Positions 50,135-61,532 of a stretch of 64,000 nt of DNA are shown here, one piece after another. The notes below the pieces were generated by a model. The model was not told the DNA's origin. It worked only from the letters and a program-made list of their open reading frames with translations, and ran no database searches. A program made the translations under genes and the position numbers. The stretch is from Streptomyces sp. JB150. GTDB lineage: Bacteria > Actinomycetota > Actinomycetes > Streptomycetales > Streptomycetaceae. The stretch spans positions 6,113,798-6,177,797 of the forward strand of contig NZ_CP049780.1 of the NCBI RefSeq assembly GCF_011193355.1, read 5' to 3'. Within the stretch, counting starts at the first letter, position 1. Each line of letters opens with the position of its first letter.

Positions 50135-51691
50135 CTAGTTCTTCTGGAGGGTGCGGGTGACCCCCGCGACGACGGCGGTCGTCAGCAACCACCCGAAGGC
50201 GATCAGCAGGTAGGCCAGCCACTGGAGGCCGTCGTCCGTCCAGTACCAGGCGGTGCGCTGCCCCAGGCCGCCGATGGGGATCAGGAGGTCGAGGGTGTAG
50301 ACGAGGGGCTGGAACGGCGCTCCCTCACCTCGTTTGACGGCGGTGGGGGAGCCCGTGCCGAAGGCCAGTGTGCCCAGCAGGGTCAGGGCGAGCAGCCACA
50401 CCCCGGCGAGCCAGGGACGGTAGCCGTACCCCACGGTCACGTCGAGCAGACACCCCCACACCCGCGCGGCCGGACGCAGCGTACGCCGCCGGTGGCGCTG
50501 CTTGGCGAGCAGGATCCGGCGGGCGTCGTCGTCGTGACCGGCCTTGCGGTACCAGCTCGCCAACTGCTCGTACGGCTGCGGACTGTAGCAGGGGCCGCGC
50601 CGCACCCACGCCACCCGGCGGGCGACGGCGTCCCGCCCTCCCACGGCCTCCCGCCGCTCGCCGGCCACCTCCTCCCGGACGGCCCCGTAGACGAACCCGT
50701 CCAGCTCGACCAGATCCGGCCAGCTGTGCTCGTTGTCGTGCAGGTAGGACACCTGGGCGCCCCGCAGGTCCACGGCGCCGGACGGCGGCCGGGCGAGGGT
50801 GAGGTCGAAGTCGACGGCCTGCGTCAGGGAGGCGACCAGAGACGGGCCGTCACCGCCGGGCGGCCCGTTCAGGACGGCGCCTTCGAAGGTCAGCCTGTCC
50901 GAGATCCGGGCGCCCCGCAGCCGTACGGTCCCGTCCGCGGCGAACCCGCCGGAGCAGTCGAGGACCGTGGCCACGGCGTTGTCCAGGGCGAGCACCACCC
51001 CGCGAGGACCGGGTCCCGCCAGACGCGCACCCCGCATGTGCAGCCCTCCGGGCAACTGCGCCCCCATGAACCGGACTTCCCCGTCCGCCACGAACCCGTC
51101 GCCGCAGTAGACACCCCCCTCCGCGACCAGCCCGCCGGCGGACACCGCCCACTCCCCGGGTGCGACGATCCTGCTCCCGCCGAGATTGACGGCCCCGCTC
51201 ACCTGGGCGTTGATGAGCGACAGGGCGGTGATCCTGCGGTGCAGAGGCGAGGCGGAACCGGCCTCCAGCAGCGACCGCCGCAGGTCCAGACGCCCTTCGA
51301 CACGCGTCAGCCCGGCTTCCACCCCCGGCACGCGGCTGCCCACGATCGCCACCGACTGCGTCGACGCCCCCGAGAGGTCCACGCCCTCCTCGAACCAGCA
51401 GTCCTCGAGCCAGAGGGGGTACGCCACCTGCGCACCCGCCAGATCGAGTCGCCCGGATATCCGCGCCCCGGCAAGCCGCAGCGCCGCCACCGCCCCCGGC
51501 CGCCCACCGTTCGCCCCCAGCAGCAGCGCCCCGATCACCACGGCCCGCACCGTCCGCCCGGCCCCCCACCGCCCGCCCCCGCCGACCCGGTCCTCCGCCA
51601 CCACCCCGGCCCGCAGATCCACACACCGCCCCTCGGGGAACGCGTCCCACAGCTCACGTTCGGGGGAGGTCAACTCGTCGTAGGACAGCAC
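50135..51691 (-). CDS. membrane protein with pentapeptide-like repeat domain
   Basis: This 518-residue protein contains, over residues 65-320, many short beta-helix-like repeats of the A(D/N)LxxA type (RLAGARISGRLDLAGAQV, LRGARISDRLTFEGAVL, VDLRGAQVSYLHD). A YEQLASWYRKAGHDDDARRILLAKQR helix pair follows, then four C-terminal hydrophobic segments. Streptomyces relatives are often labelled membrane oxidoreductase, but no cofactor motif is visible. GTG start with a weak ribosome binding site. Function unknown. Confidence 0.82.
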   Translation of the reverse strand: MLSYDELTSPERELWDAFPEGRCVDLRAGVVAEDRVGGGGRWGAGRTVRAVVIGALLLGANGGRPGAVAALRLAGARISGRLDLAGAQVAYPLWLEDCWFEEGVDLSGASTQSVAIVGSRVPGVEAGLTRVEGRLDLRRSLLEAGSASPLHRRITALSLINAQVSGAVNLGGSRIVAPGEWAVSAGGLVAEGGVYCGDGFVADGEVRFMGAQLPGGLHMRGARLAGPGPRGVVLALDNAVATVLDCSGGFAADGTVRLRGARISDRLTFEGAVLNGPPGGDGPSLVASLTQAVDFDLTLARPPSGAVDLRGAQVSYLHDNEHSWPDLVELDGFVYGAVREEVAGERREAVGGRDAVARRVAWVRRGPCYSPQPYEQLASWYRKAGHDDDARRILLAKQRHRRRTLRPAARVWGCLLDVTVGYGYRPWLAGVWLLALTLLGTLAFGTGSPTAVKRGEGAPFQPLVYTLDLLIPIGGLGQRTAWYWTDDGLQWLAYLLIAFGWLLTTAVVAGVTRTLQKN

Positions 51692-52068
51692 GCATGCAGG
51701 GTAGTGATCCGTGCCCGAGGGCGCTCCGGGGTAGTCCGTCCCGCACAGCGGAAATGACCCGCGAGTGTTCGTACAGGCCCCTCTGATTCAGGCGTCCACC
51801 GCGGCCGGGCAGCTTCCTCCGCCTGTGTTCGTGCCCCGATGGTTCGAGCAGGAGACCGACGACAGGGCATCCCGCTATGGCGGATGCCGTAGGTAGGCTC
51901 GTCCAGCAGGTGCTTCCGCCCACGGCCGTGCCGGCCGACGGGGAAAGGTGTTCGTGCACGTTGGCGTGAGGCGGAGCGCGGAGCCTGACCCGTACCGTGC
52001 GCAAGGAGAGGGTGACTGGTGATTTCCGTGACGCCGGCTCGCCGCCGGGCCGGCAGGAGGAAGAAGCG
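51692..52068. other. intergenic region with no supported gene
   Basis: About 375 bases lie between divergent genes. Open frames exist on both strands but have no codon bias or family resemblance. An AAGGAGAGG at about 52003 precedes a short in-frame extension of the next gene, which is not preferred over the start at 52069. Confidence 0.5.
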
Positions 52069-52269
52069 GTGAGTCGACGATGGACCGCGGCCGTCCGTCC
52101 TGCGGGAGTGGTCGGGGTGGTCTTCTCCCTGCCCCTCACTCTCCTGGCGATGGTGGGTGCCTTCCTCGACGGAGGGACGGGGTACATCGTCATCGCGATC
52201 GCTGGAGCAGCCATGACTGCCTTCAACGTCTGGGCCATCACGAGTCGCAGGCGCGAGCAGGAGAGCTGA
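52069..52269 (+). CDS. small membrane protein (about 66 residues)
   Basis: The GTG start was chosen because GGAGGAAG lies seven bases upstream; an upstream in-frame extension lacks a ribosome binding site of equal quality. Two hydrophobic segments (GVVGVVFSLPLTLLAMVGAFL and YIVIAIAGAAMTAFNVWAI) are followed by a basic tail. No family is recognised. Confidence 0.6.
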   Translation: MSRRWTAAVRPAGVVGVVFSLPLTLLAMVGAFLDGGTGYIVIAIAGAAMTAFNVWAITSRRREQES

Positions 52270-52336
52270 CCCGCGGCGAGGTCGGGGCGTGAAGCGGCCC
52301 ATGACGTGGAGACCTGACGGACGCGCAGGGGCGGTG

Positions 52337-52661
52337 CTGGAAACGCTGTTGCCGAAGGGGCAAGAAGCCTGGCCGGCTGCCGACGTGGGCCAGGCGGCGG
52401 CTGATAGAGGGCATACGGTTCCAGGGCCGCACCCCGGTATCCCATGGCGGGACCTGCCCGCCGAGTACGGGCCGCGGGGTCGGGTATACGACCTGCGGTC
52501 GGCCGCCGAGGTTCGACCCGCAGGACTACAAGGCTCGGCACGCGGTCGAGTGCGGCATCAACCGCCTCTGAAGGACCGAGCCGTGGCCACGAGAGGTACG
52601 ACAAGCTCGCGGTCGCCACGAGGCAGCCGTCCTCGTCGCGGCCAACAACGAGTGGCTGTGA
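52337..52661 (+). pseudogene. decayed IS5-family transposase
   Basis: Fragments typical of IS5-group transposases appear in shifting frames: GIPWRDLPAEYGP (about 52437-52475) from the N-terminal domain, then, after a large internal loss, FDPQDYKARHAVECGINRLK (about 52508-52570) and RYDKLAV from the C-terminus, ending NEWL-stop at 52661. The middle of the gene is deleted and several frameshifts are needed, so it is not functional. No terminal inverted repeats were identified. Confidence 0.75.
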
Positions 52662-52692
52662 GCAGTACCTTCGCGACTGGCCCGGTGGTCCT

Positions 52693-53133
52693 TCACATCG
52701 TCGCCTCGAACGCCTGGGCGACGGCCAGGCTGTCCTCGTAGACATGATGCCGGGTGACAAGGCCGTCCTCGACGGTGAGATGCAGAGCGAACCGCGCCCG
52801 GTACGCACGTCCGGTGGGCCGGGCGGTCTGACGGATCTCGCCGAGCACGACTGCGTCGTTTCCGTCGACAAGGATGCGCTCGACCTCAGTCGCCACCAAT
52901 TCCGGCACGTGGTACTCGGCAAGCTCGCGATAGTGGGCGGCCGCGTCGGCCCGGGTGGACCGGTGACGGATCCACGGCGTGGCACTACGGCCGTGCTCGG
53001 CCTCCGGCCAGTCGAGCTTCCAATCGCCCTGCTCGGCATACAGCTCGGCGATGCGCTCGGGGTCGCCCTCGCCGATTCTGCGCAGCAGTTCCTCAACCAC
53101 AGTGCGTGTGTTCGTAGGTGCGGCTATGGACAT
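52693..53133 (-). CDS. SnoaL-like NTF2-fold protein
   Basis: This 146-residue protein has the layout of the SnoaL/limonene-epoxide-hydrolase-like group: TVVEELLRRIGEGDPERIAELYAEQGDWKLDWPEA at the N-terminus and ARFALHLTVEDGLVTRHHVYEDSLAVAQAF at the C-terminus. ATG 53133 has GGAGAGG upstream. It is probably a small-molecule-binding or isomerase-like protein; it is surrounded by remnants, so no context is available. Confidence 0.8.
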   Translation of the reverse strand: MSIAAPTNTRTVVEELLRRIGEGDPERIAELYAEQGDWKLDWPEAEHGRSATPWIRHRSTRADAAAHYRELAEYHVPELVATEVERILVDGNDAVVLGEIRQTARPTGRAYRARFALHLTVEDGLVTRHHVYEDSLAVAQAFEATM

Positions 53134-53284
53134 CGCTGACCTCTCCGTCCTGGTCCGCGTCCTCCGACGCGGAGAGATCACCGATCCTGCCAGCGCGGTC
53201 ACGCCGAGACAATCACCTCTCAAGTAAGGCGAGCGCATCACCGAGACCCGCTTCCGATACATGCCGTAGGCGGCGCGGCGGGTG

Positions 53285-53566
53285 TCAGGGGGAGATGACG
53301 TATCCCGCTCCTGGCCCGAGGAACGTCTGGGCGATGTGCCAGACGGCGTGGTCCGTGCCGTGGAAGAACACGTTCAGGCGTCCATGTCCGTCGGCTTCGA
53401 CGACGGGCTCGCCACCAGTGTTGTCCGCGATCTGCTCCCGGGCGCTCCAGTCGGTGCCGTTGACGACGGTCTGCTCGGTGACCCACAGATTGCCGCCGCC
53501 CCAGTGAAAGACGGCCAGTCTAGGCGTCGAGGCGAACCTGTCGTCGGCTTGCGAGGCGCGCAGCGG
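53285..53566 (-). pseudogene. C-terminal fragment of a PLL-like (fucolectin-type) beta-propeller protein
   Basis: One frame of 94 codons, bounded upstream by a TGA at 53567-53569 and with no usable start, reads RLAVFHWGGGNLWVTEQTVV, NGTDWSAREQI and RLNVFFHGTDHAVWHIAQT. These segments match the blade repeats of PLL/fucose-lectin-like secreted proteins. It is the tail of a larger secreted protein whose front part is gone. Confidence 0.55.
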
Positions 53567-53576
53567 TCACCCCCGC

Positions 53577-53833
53577 TCACCATGCGGGGGCACCGCAGTT
53601 TTCGCCGCCCTGCAGACACGCCCTGAAGTTCAGGCCGTTGAGCTTGCTGTAGTCGCCGCTGAAGTCCTCGCCGTTCGCGGCGGTGCGGATGGTCGTCCAG
53701 TGCTGTCCCTTCCACTTGGCCTGGAGCAGGACGTACTTGCCGTCGATCTTGTGGTCGTAGAACTTCCCCTGGTAGCTGCCGTAGTAGGTCCCGCGAGCAG
53801 GGCGATGACGGCGGCCTTCGTACCGATCTTCAT
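53577..53833 (-). pseudogene. small secreted protein broken after its signal peptide
   Basis: A start MKIGTKAAVIALLAG at 53833 gives the first part of a signal peptide. The rest of the protein (YYGSYQGKFYDHKIDGKYVL, LLQAKWKGQHW and LNFRACLQGGENCGAPAW) lies in another frame from about 53790 to the TGA at 53577. The cleavage region is missing, so a small deletion has probably fused the two parts out of frame. The original protein is unknown; the two C-terminal cysteines would form a disulphide. Confidence 0.55.
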
Positions 53834-54368
53834 GCTGGTTCGTCCCGTGGGTGGCCACAGCGCGAGTCCCCGATCGGGTCCTGCCGGCGCCCTGCGGCCC
53901 GTTGAGTCCCGGACACCCCCGGCCTCCGCCCACCGTGACCCGACATCTCGTCTTCGTCGCGGACGAGGGCTGTGTGAGCGCCGGACGCTCTGGTCAGGAG
54001 CGTCGACGTCTCCGGTGTCCCGGGTCTCATCCGATGTGGTGCCTCTCGGTGAGGACCACGCTGAAGGAAAACGTACGGGGCGGGTGGCCGGCGGGGCGTC
54101 AACTGGGAGGTTGATTGCCGCTCCAACAGCGGTGCAGCGCGGGCCGGACGTACCGCCGGGGTTTACGACGCTGCCCCGCCATCCACCACCACGCCTCGTG
54201 CGACGCCTCGGCCGCTTCCCTGGACAAGGCGCCCAGGACCCATCGGCCGACTCCGCGGGCGGGCGCAAGGCGTGGTGGCCGATGGCGCCGCGTCGCGCAC
54301 TCGCCGTCCATGACGGTGGGCGCCGGCCGGGCGGGAGTGTCCAACCGGATGCGCAGGGCCGCTGAAAG
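53834..54368. other. stretch without a supported gene
   Basis: About 535 bases contain several short open frames on both strands, but none has third-position GC bias, a ribosome binding site or a recognisable family. This fits the remnant-rich character of 52.3-54.4 kb. Confidence 0.5.
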
Positions 54369-57675
<3,307 letters not shown>

Positions 57676-57678
57676 TGT

Positions 57679-57714
57679 CCCGAGCGCTCCCGCAACTTTT
57701 CGGGAGCGCTCCCA
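57679..57714. terminator. paired CebR-like boxes forming a hairpin after the GH9 gene
   Basis: CCCGAGCGCTCCCG (57679-57692) and CGGGAGCGCTCCCA (57701-57714) are imperfect CebR boxes separated by 8 bases (caactttt). They pair with each other as a stem of about 12 bases right after the GH9 stop. They could act as terminator, operator, or both. Confidence 0.65.
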
Positions 57715-57860
57715 ATCCCCTTGTCCGGCTTACCCGTTGATCGGGTGAGCCGGGCCCACCCCGCTGACCTGCGACTTCGAAATCCATTCGACGGATTCGT
57801 GTTCACAGGGTTGTCAGGGACATGGGCTGACTCCTACAGTCGCGACCGAAACCGGTGGGG

Positions 57861-57900
57861 TGGGAGCGCTCCCATCAGTGGGGAGATGGGAGCGCTCCCG
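57861..57900. promoter_or_regulatory. two CebR-type operators upstream of the GH12 cellulase
   Basis: A perfect TGGGAGCGCTCCCA at 57861-57874 and a second box with one mismatch (TGGGAGCGCTCCCG) at 57887-57900 are spaced 26 bases start to start. They end 60 bases before the GH12 start. Strong, cello-oligosaccharide-inducible control is expected. Confidence 0.9.
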
Positions 57901-57960
57901 ACACCCGAACCCGCACAGCACCCCCTGTCGTCATCCGGTTCCCTCGGAGGAAGGCCCCGC

Positions 57961-59091
57961 ATGCGATCGTCACCGCTCCGCCTCCGCACCGCCCGCGCCC
58001 TGTTCGGCGCGCTCCTCACCGCTCTGACCACCCTCGCGGCCCTGCTCGTCGGCAGCGCGCCCGCCCAGGCGGACACGCTGATCTGCGAGCAGTACGGCTC
58101 GACCGTGATCCAGGGCCGCTACGTCGTCCAGAACAACCGCTGGGGCACCAGCGCCACCCAGTGCGTCACCGCGACCGACACCGGCTTCCGGCTCACCCAA
58201 GCCGACGGTTCGGTGCCGACCAACGGCGCCCCCAAGTCGTACCCGTCGATCTTCAACGGCTGCCACTACACGAACTGCTCGCCCGGGACCAACCTCCCCG
58301 CGCAGGTCAGCTCCATCTCCAGCGCGCCGAGCAGCATCTCGTACGGCTACGTCTCGGGCGCCGTCTACAACGCCTCGTACGACATCTGGCTGGACCCGAC
58401 GCCCCGCACCGACGGCGTCAACCGGACCGAGATCATGATCTGGTTCAACCGGGTCGGATCCATCCAGCCGATCGGCTCCCGTGTGGCCACCGCCACCGTC
58501 GGCGGGCGCAGCTGGGAGGTGTGGACCGGCAGCAACGGGTCCAACGACGTGATCTCCTTCGTCGCGCCGTCCGCGATCAGCAGCTGGAGCTTCGACGTCA
58601 TGGACTTCGTCGACCAGGCCGTCGCCCGGGGCCTGGCGCAGAACAACTGGTACCTGACCAGCGTCCAGGCCGGGTTCGAGCCGTGGCAGAACGGCGCCGG
58701 GCTCGCGGTGAACTCCTTCTCCTCCACCGTGAACCTCGGCGGCGGCGGCCCCGGTGACCCGGGCGACCCGGCGGCGAGCTGCCAGGTGGCGTACGACACC
58801 AACGTCTGGCAGGGCGGCTTCACGGCCAACGTGACCGTGAAGAACACCGGCGCCACCGCCGTCGACAACTGGAAGCTGGGCTTCACGCTGCCGTCGGGCC
58901 AGCGGGTCACCAGCGCCTGGAACGCGACCCTGTCCGGGTCGACGGGCGCCGTGACGGCGACCCCCGTCGCGCACAACGCGCGGCTCGCGGCGGGTGCCAG
59001 CCAGACCTTCGGGTTCCAGGGCACCTACAGCGGTACCTTCGCCGAGCCGTCCGCGTTCACCCTGAACGGCGCCACCTGCTCCGTCGCCTGA
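57961..59091 (+). CDS. celB: secreted GH12 endoglucanase with CBM2
   Basis: This 376-residue endo-beta-1,4-glucanase is similar in layout to CelB of Streptomyces lividans. A signal peptide ends at APAQA (about residue 38). The GH12 domain (39-260) has the nucleophile Glu in NRTEIMIWFNR and the acid/base Glu in QAGFEPWQNG. A short Gly-rich linker leads to a C-terminal CBM2 (CQVAYDTNVWQGGFTANVTV). The ATG has GGAGGAAGG upstream. It is preceded by two CebR operators and followed by a hairpin terminator. Confidence 0.93.
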   Translation: MRSSPLRLRTARALFGALLTALTTLAALLVGSAPAQADTLICEQYGSTVIQGRYVVQNNRWGTSATQCVTATDTGFRLTQADGSVPTNGAPKSYPSIFNGCHYTNCSPGTNLPAQVSSISSAPSSISYGYVSGAVYNASYDIWLDPTPRTDGVNRTEIMIWFNRVGSIQPIGSRVATATVGGRSWEVWTGSNGSNDVISFVAPSAISSWSFDVMDFVDQAVARGLAQNNWYLTSVQAGFEPWQNGAGLAVNSFSSTVNLGGGGPGDPGDPAASCQVAYDTNVWQGGFTANVTVKNTGATAVDNWKLGFTLPSGQRVTSAWNATLSGSTGAVTATPVAHNARLAAGASQTFGFQGTYSGTFAEPSAFTLNGATCSVA

Positions 59092-59111
59092 CCGGCGGCC
59101 CACCGACCCGC

Positions 59112-59148
59112 TCCGGGCTCCGCCCTGCGCCGACAGGGCGGACCCCGG
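59112..59148 (+). terminator. hairpin terminator after the GH12 gene
   Basis: TCCGCCCTG pairs with CAGGGCGGA around a 6-base loop, extended by CCGGG and CCCGG after one mismatch. It starts about 20 bases after the stop codon and would separate the GH12 and GH3 transcripts. Confidence 0.75.
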
Positions 59149-59198
59149 AGCGTTCCACCCCGCCCCTCCGGCCCGCACCCGGAAAGGCCAGCCCCGCC

Positions 59199-61448
59199 AT
59201 GACCCCGCTCCCGCCCGCACCCCCTTCCCGCTCCGCCGGCCCGGCGCGCCCCGGCCGCCCCGCGCGCCGCCCCGCCCTCGTCGCCGCGCTGTGCGCCGCC
59301 GCGCTCGCCGTGACCGGGCTGACCGCCGCCGCCCCGCCCGAGCGGGACGCCGCCTCCGCCGCCGCCCTGCCGTACCAGGACCCGTCGCTGCCCGTGCCGC
59401 AGCGGGTGGACGACCTGCTGGGCCGGATGACGCTGGACGACAAGCTCGGCCAGATGACCCAGATCGAGAAGGACGCGCTCGTCCCGCAGTCCGACCTCGC
59501 CACCTACCGCATCGGCTCGGTGCTCTCCGGCGGCGACTCCACGGTCAGCCCCAACAACGCGCAGACCTGGGCCGACACCTACGACTCCCTCCAGCGCACC
59601 GCCCTGACCACGCCGCTGTCCATCCCGGTCATCTACGGCATCGACGCGGTGCACGGCCACAACGCGGTGCGGGGCGCCACGATCTTCCCGCACAACATCG
59701 GCCTCGGCGCCACCCGCGATCCCGCGCTCGTGCAGCGGATCGGGCGCGCGGTCGCCGAGGAGGTGGCCGGCACCGGCATCGACTGGTCGTTCGCCCCCTG
59801 CCTGTGCGTGGCCCGCAACGACCGCTGGGGCCGCACCTACGAGTCGTTCGGCGAGACACCCGAACTGCCCACCGCCATGACGTCGTTCATCACCGGCCTC
59901 CAGGGCACCACCCTGGGCGGCGACCCGGCCTCCGTGCTCGCCACCGCCAAGCACTACCTCGGCGACGGCGGCACCACCGGCGGCGTCGACCAGGGCAACA
60001 CCCAGCTCACCGAGGCCGAGCTGCGCGCGATCCACCTGCCGCCGTTCAAGGAGGCGGTCAAGCGCGGCGTGGGCTCGGTGATGCTCTCCTACAGCAGCTG
60101 GAACGGGGTGCGCTCGCACGCCCACAAGTACCTGGTCACCGACGTCCTCAAGGGCGAGCTGGCCTTCACCGGGTTCGTCGTCTCCGACTGGGCCGCCGTC
60201 GACCAGCTCGACGGGCAGAGCGGGTTCACCGGCGCCGAGATCGCCACCGCCGTCAACGCGGGCGTCGACATGGTGATGGTCCCGCACGACTACAAGAAGT
60301 TCCTGAGCCTGCTGCGCGGCGAGGTCACCGCGGGCCGGATCCCCCAGGCCCGGATCGACGACGCCAACCGGCGCATCCTGACCAAGAAGTTCCAACTGGG
60401 CCTGTTCGAGCGGCCGTTGACCGACCGCTCGTACACCTCCACGGTCGGCTCGGCCGCCCACCGCACCCTCGCCCGGCAGGCGGTGCGCGCCTCGCAGACG
60501 CTGCTGAAGAACGACGGCGACTTCCTGCCGCTGCCGAAGACGGGCAAGCTGTTCGTCGCCGGGAAGTCCGCCGACGACATCGGCAACCAGAGCGGCGGCT
60601 GGACCCTGGGCTGGCAGGGCCGCAGCGGCCCCGTCACCGAGGGCACCACCGTCCTGCAGGGCATCCGCTCCGCGGTCACCGACCCGTCCAGGGTCACCTA
60701 CGACCGCTACGGCAACGGCATCGACGGCAGCTACACCGCCGCCGTGGCCGTCGTCGGGGAGACCCCGTACGCGGAGATGCGCGGCGACCGGCCCGACGGC
60801 ATGGGCCTCGACCAGGAGGACCTGCAGACCCTGGCCCGGCTGAAGGCGAGCGGGGTGCCCGTCGTGGTGGTGCTGGTCTCCGGCCGCCCGCTGGACATCG
60901 CGGCCCAACTGCCCGACTGGAAGGCCCTGCTGGCGGCCTGGCTGCCCGGCACCGAGGGCGGCGGCGTGGCGGACGTGCTCTTCGGCGACCACGCGCCCAC
61001 CGGCAAGCTGCCCATGACCTGGATGCGCAGCGCCTCCCAGCAGCCCATCAACGACGGCGACGGCAAGAGCCCGCTCTTCCCCTACGGGCACGGCCTGACC
61101 TACGGCACGAACCCCGACCCCGATCCGGAGCCCGACCCCGACCCGACCCCGGCCAAGGCCTGCACCGCCACCCACAAGCTGGTCAACTCCTGGCCCGGCG
61201 GCCACCAGGCGGAGGTCACCGTCAAGAACACCGGCACCGGCCCGATCACGGGCTGGACGGTCGACTGGGACCTGGCCGGCGCCACCGTCAGCAGCCTCTG
61301 GAACGGCACGCACACGGTCGCCAACGGCCGGATCACGGTCCGCAACACCGGCTCCAACGGCACCCTCGCCGCCGGCGCCACCACCTCGTTCGGCTACACG
61401 GCGAGCGGCACCGCGGGCACCCCCGTCCCGCGCTGCACACCCGCCTGA
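59199..61448 (+). CDS. secreted GH3 beta-glucosidase with CBM2
   Basis: This 749-residue enzyme splits cellobiose and cello-oligosaccharides to glucose. A signal peptide covers about residues 1-46. The GH3 N-terminal barrel has VIYGIDAVHGHNAVRGATIFPHNIGLGATRD and the nucleophile Asp in GFVVSDWAAVDQ (near 331). The second domain carries LPMTWMRS and FPYGHGLTYG. An Asp-Pro-rich linker then leads to a C-terminal CBM2 (CTATHKLVNSWPGGHQAEV). A cellulose-binding module on a GH3 enzyme is less usual. No CebR box was seen directly upstream. Confidence 0.92.
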   Translation: MTPLPPAPPSRSAGPARPGRPARRPALVAALCAAALAVTGLTAAAPPERDAASAAALPYQDPSLPVPQRVDDLLGRMTLDDKLGQMTQIEKDALVPQSDLATYRIGSVLSGGDSTVSPNNAQTWADTYDSLQRTALTTPLSIPVIYGIDAVHGHNAVRGATIFPHNIGLGATRDPALVQRIGRAVAEEVAGTGIDWSFAPCLCVARNDRWGRTYESFGETPELPTAMTSFITGLQGTTLGGDPASVLATAKHYLGDGGTTGGVDQGNTQLTEAELRAIHLPPFKEAVKRGVGSVMLSYSSWNGVRSHAHKYLVTDVLKGELAFTGFVVSDWAAVDQLDGQSGFTGAEIATAVNAGVDMVMVPHDYKKFLSLLRGEVTAGRIPQARIDDANRRILTKKFQLGLFERPLTDRSYTSTVGSAAHRTLARQAVRASQTLLKNDGDFLPLPKTGKLFVAGKSADDIGNQSGGWTLGWQGRSGPVTEGTTVLQGIRSAVTDPSRVTYDRYGNGIDGSYTAAVAVVGETPYAEMRGDRPDGMGLDQEDLQTLARLKASGVPVVVVLVSGRPLDIAAQLPDWKALLAAWLPGTEGGGVADVLFGDHAPTGKLPMTWMRSASQQPINDGDGKSPLFPYGHGLTYGTNPDPDPEPDPDPTPAKACTATHKLVNSWPGGHQAEVTVKNTGTGPITGWTVDWDLAGATVSSLWNGTHTVANGRITVRNTGSNGTLAAGATTSFGYTASGTAGTPVPRCTPA

Positions 61449-61532
61449 GCCGGACCCACGGTTCTCCCCACCGGCCGATCCCGCGGACGTCCCCACCCCG
61501 TCCGCCCGCACCCCCGCATTCGAGGAGAGCAC

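Noticed and set aside
51654..53096. Minus-strand open frame of 480 codons
   Set aside because: It covers the small membrane gene, the IS5 remnant and part of the SnoaL-like gene in a non-biased frame; no recognisable domain.
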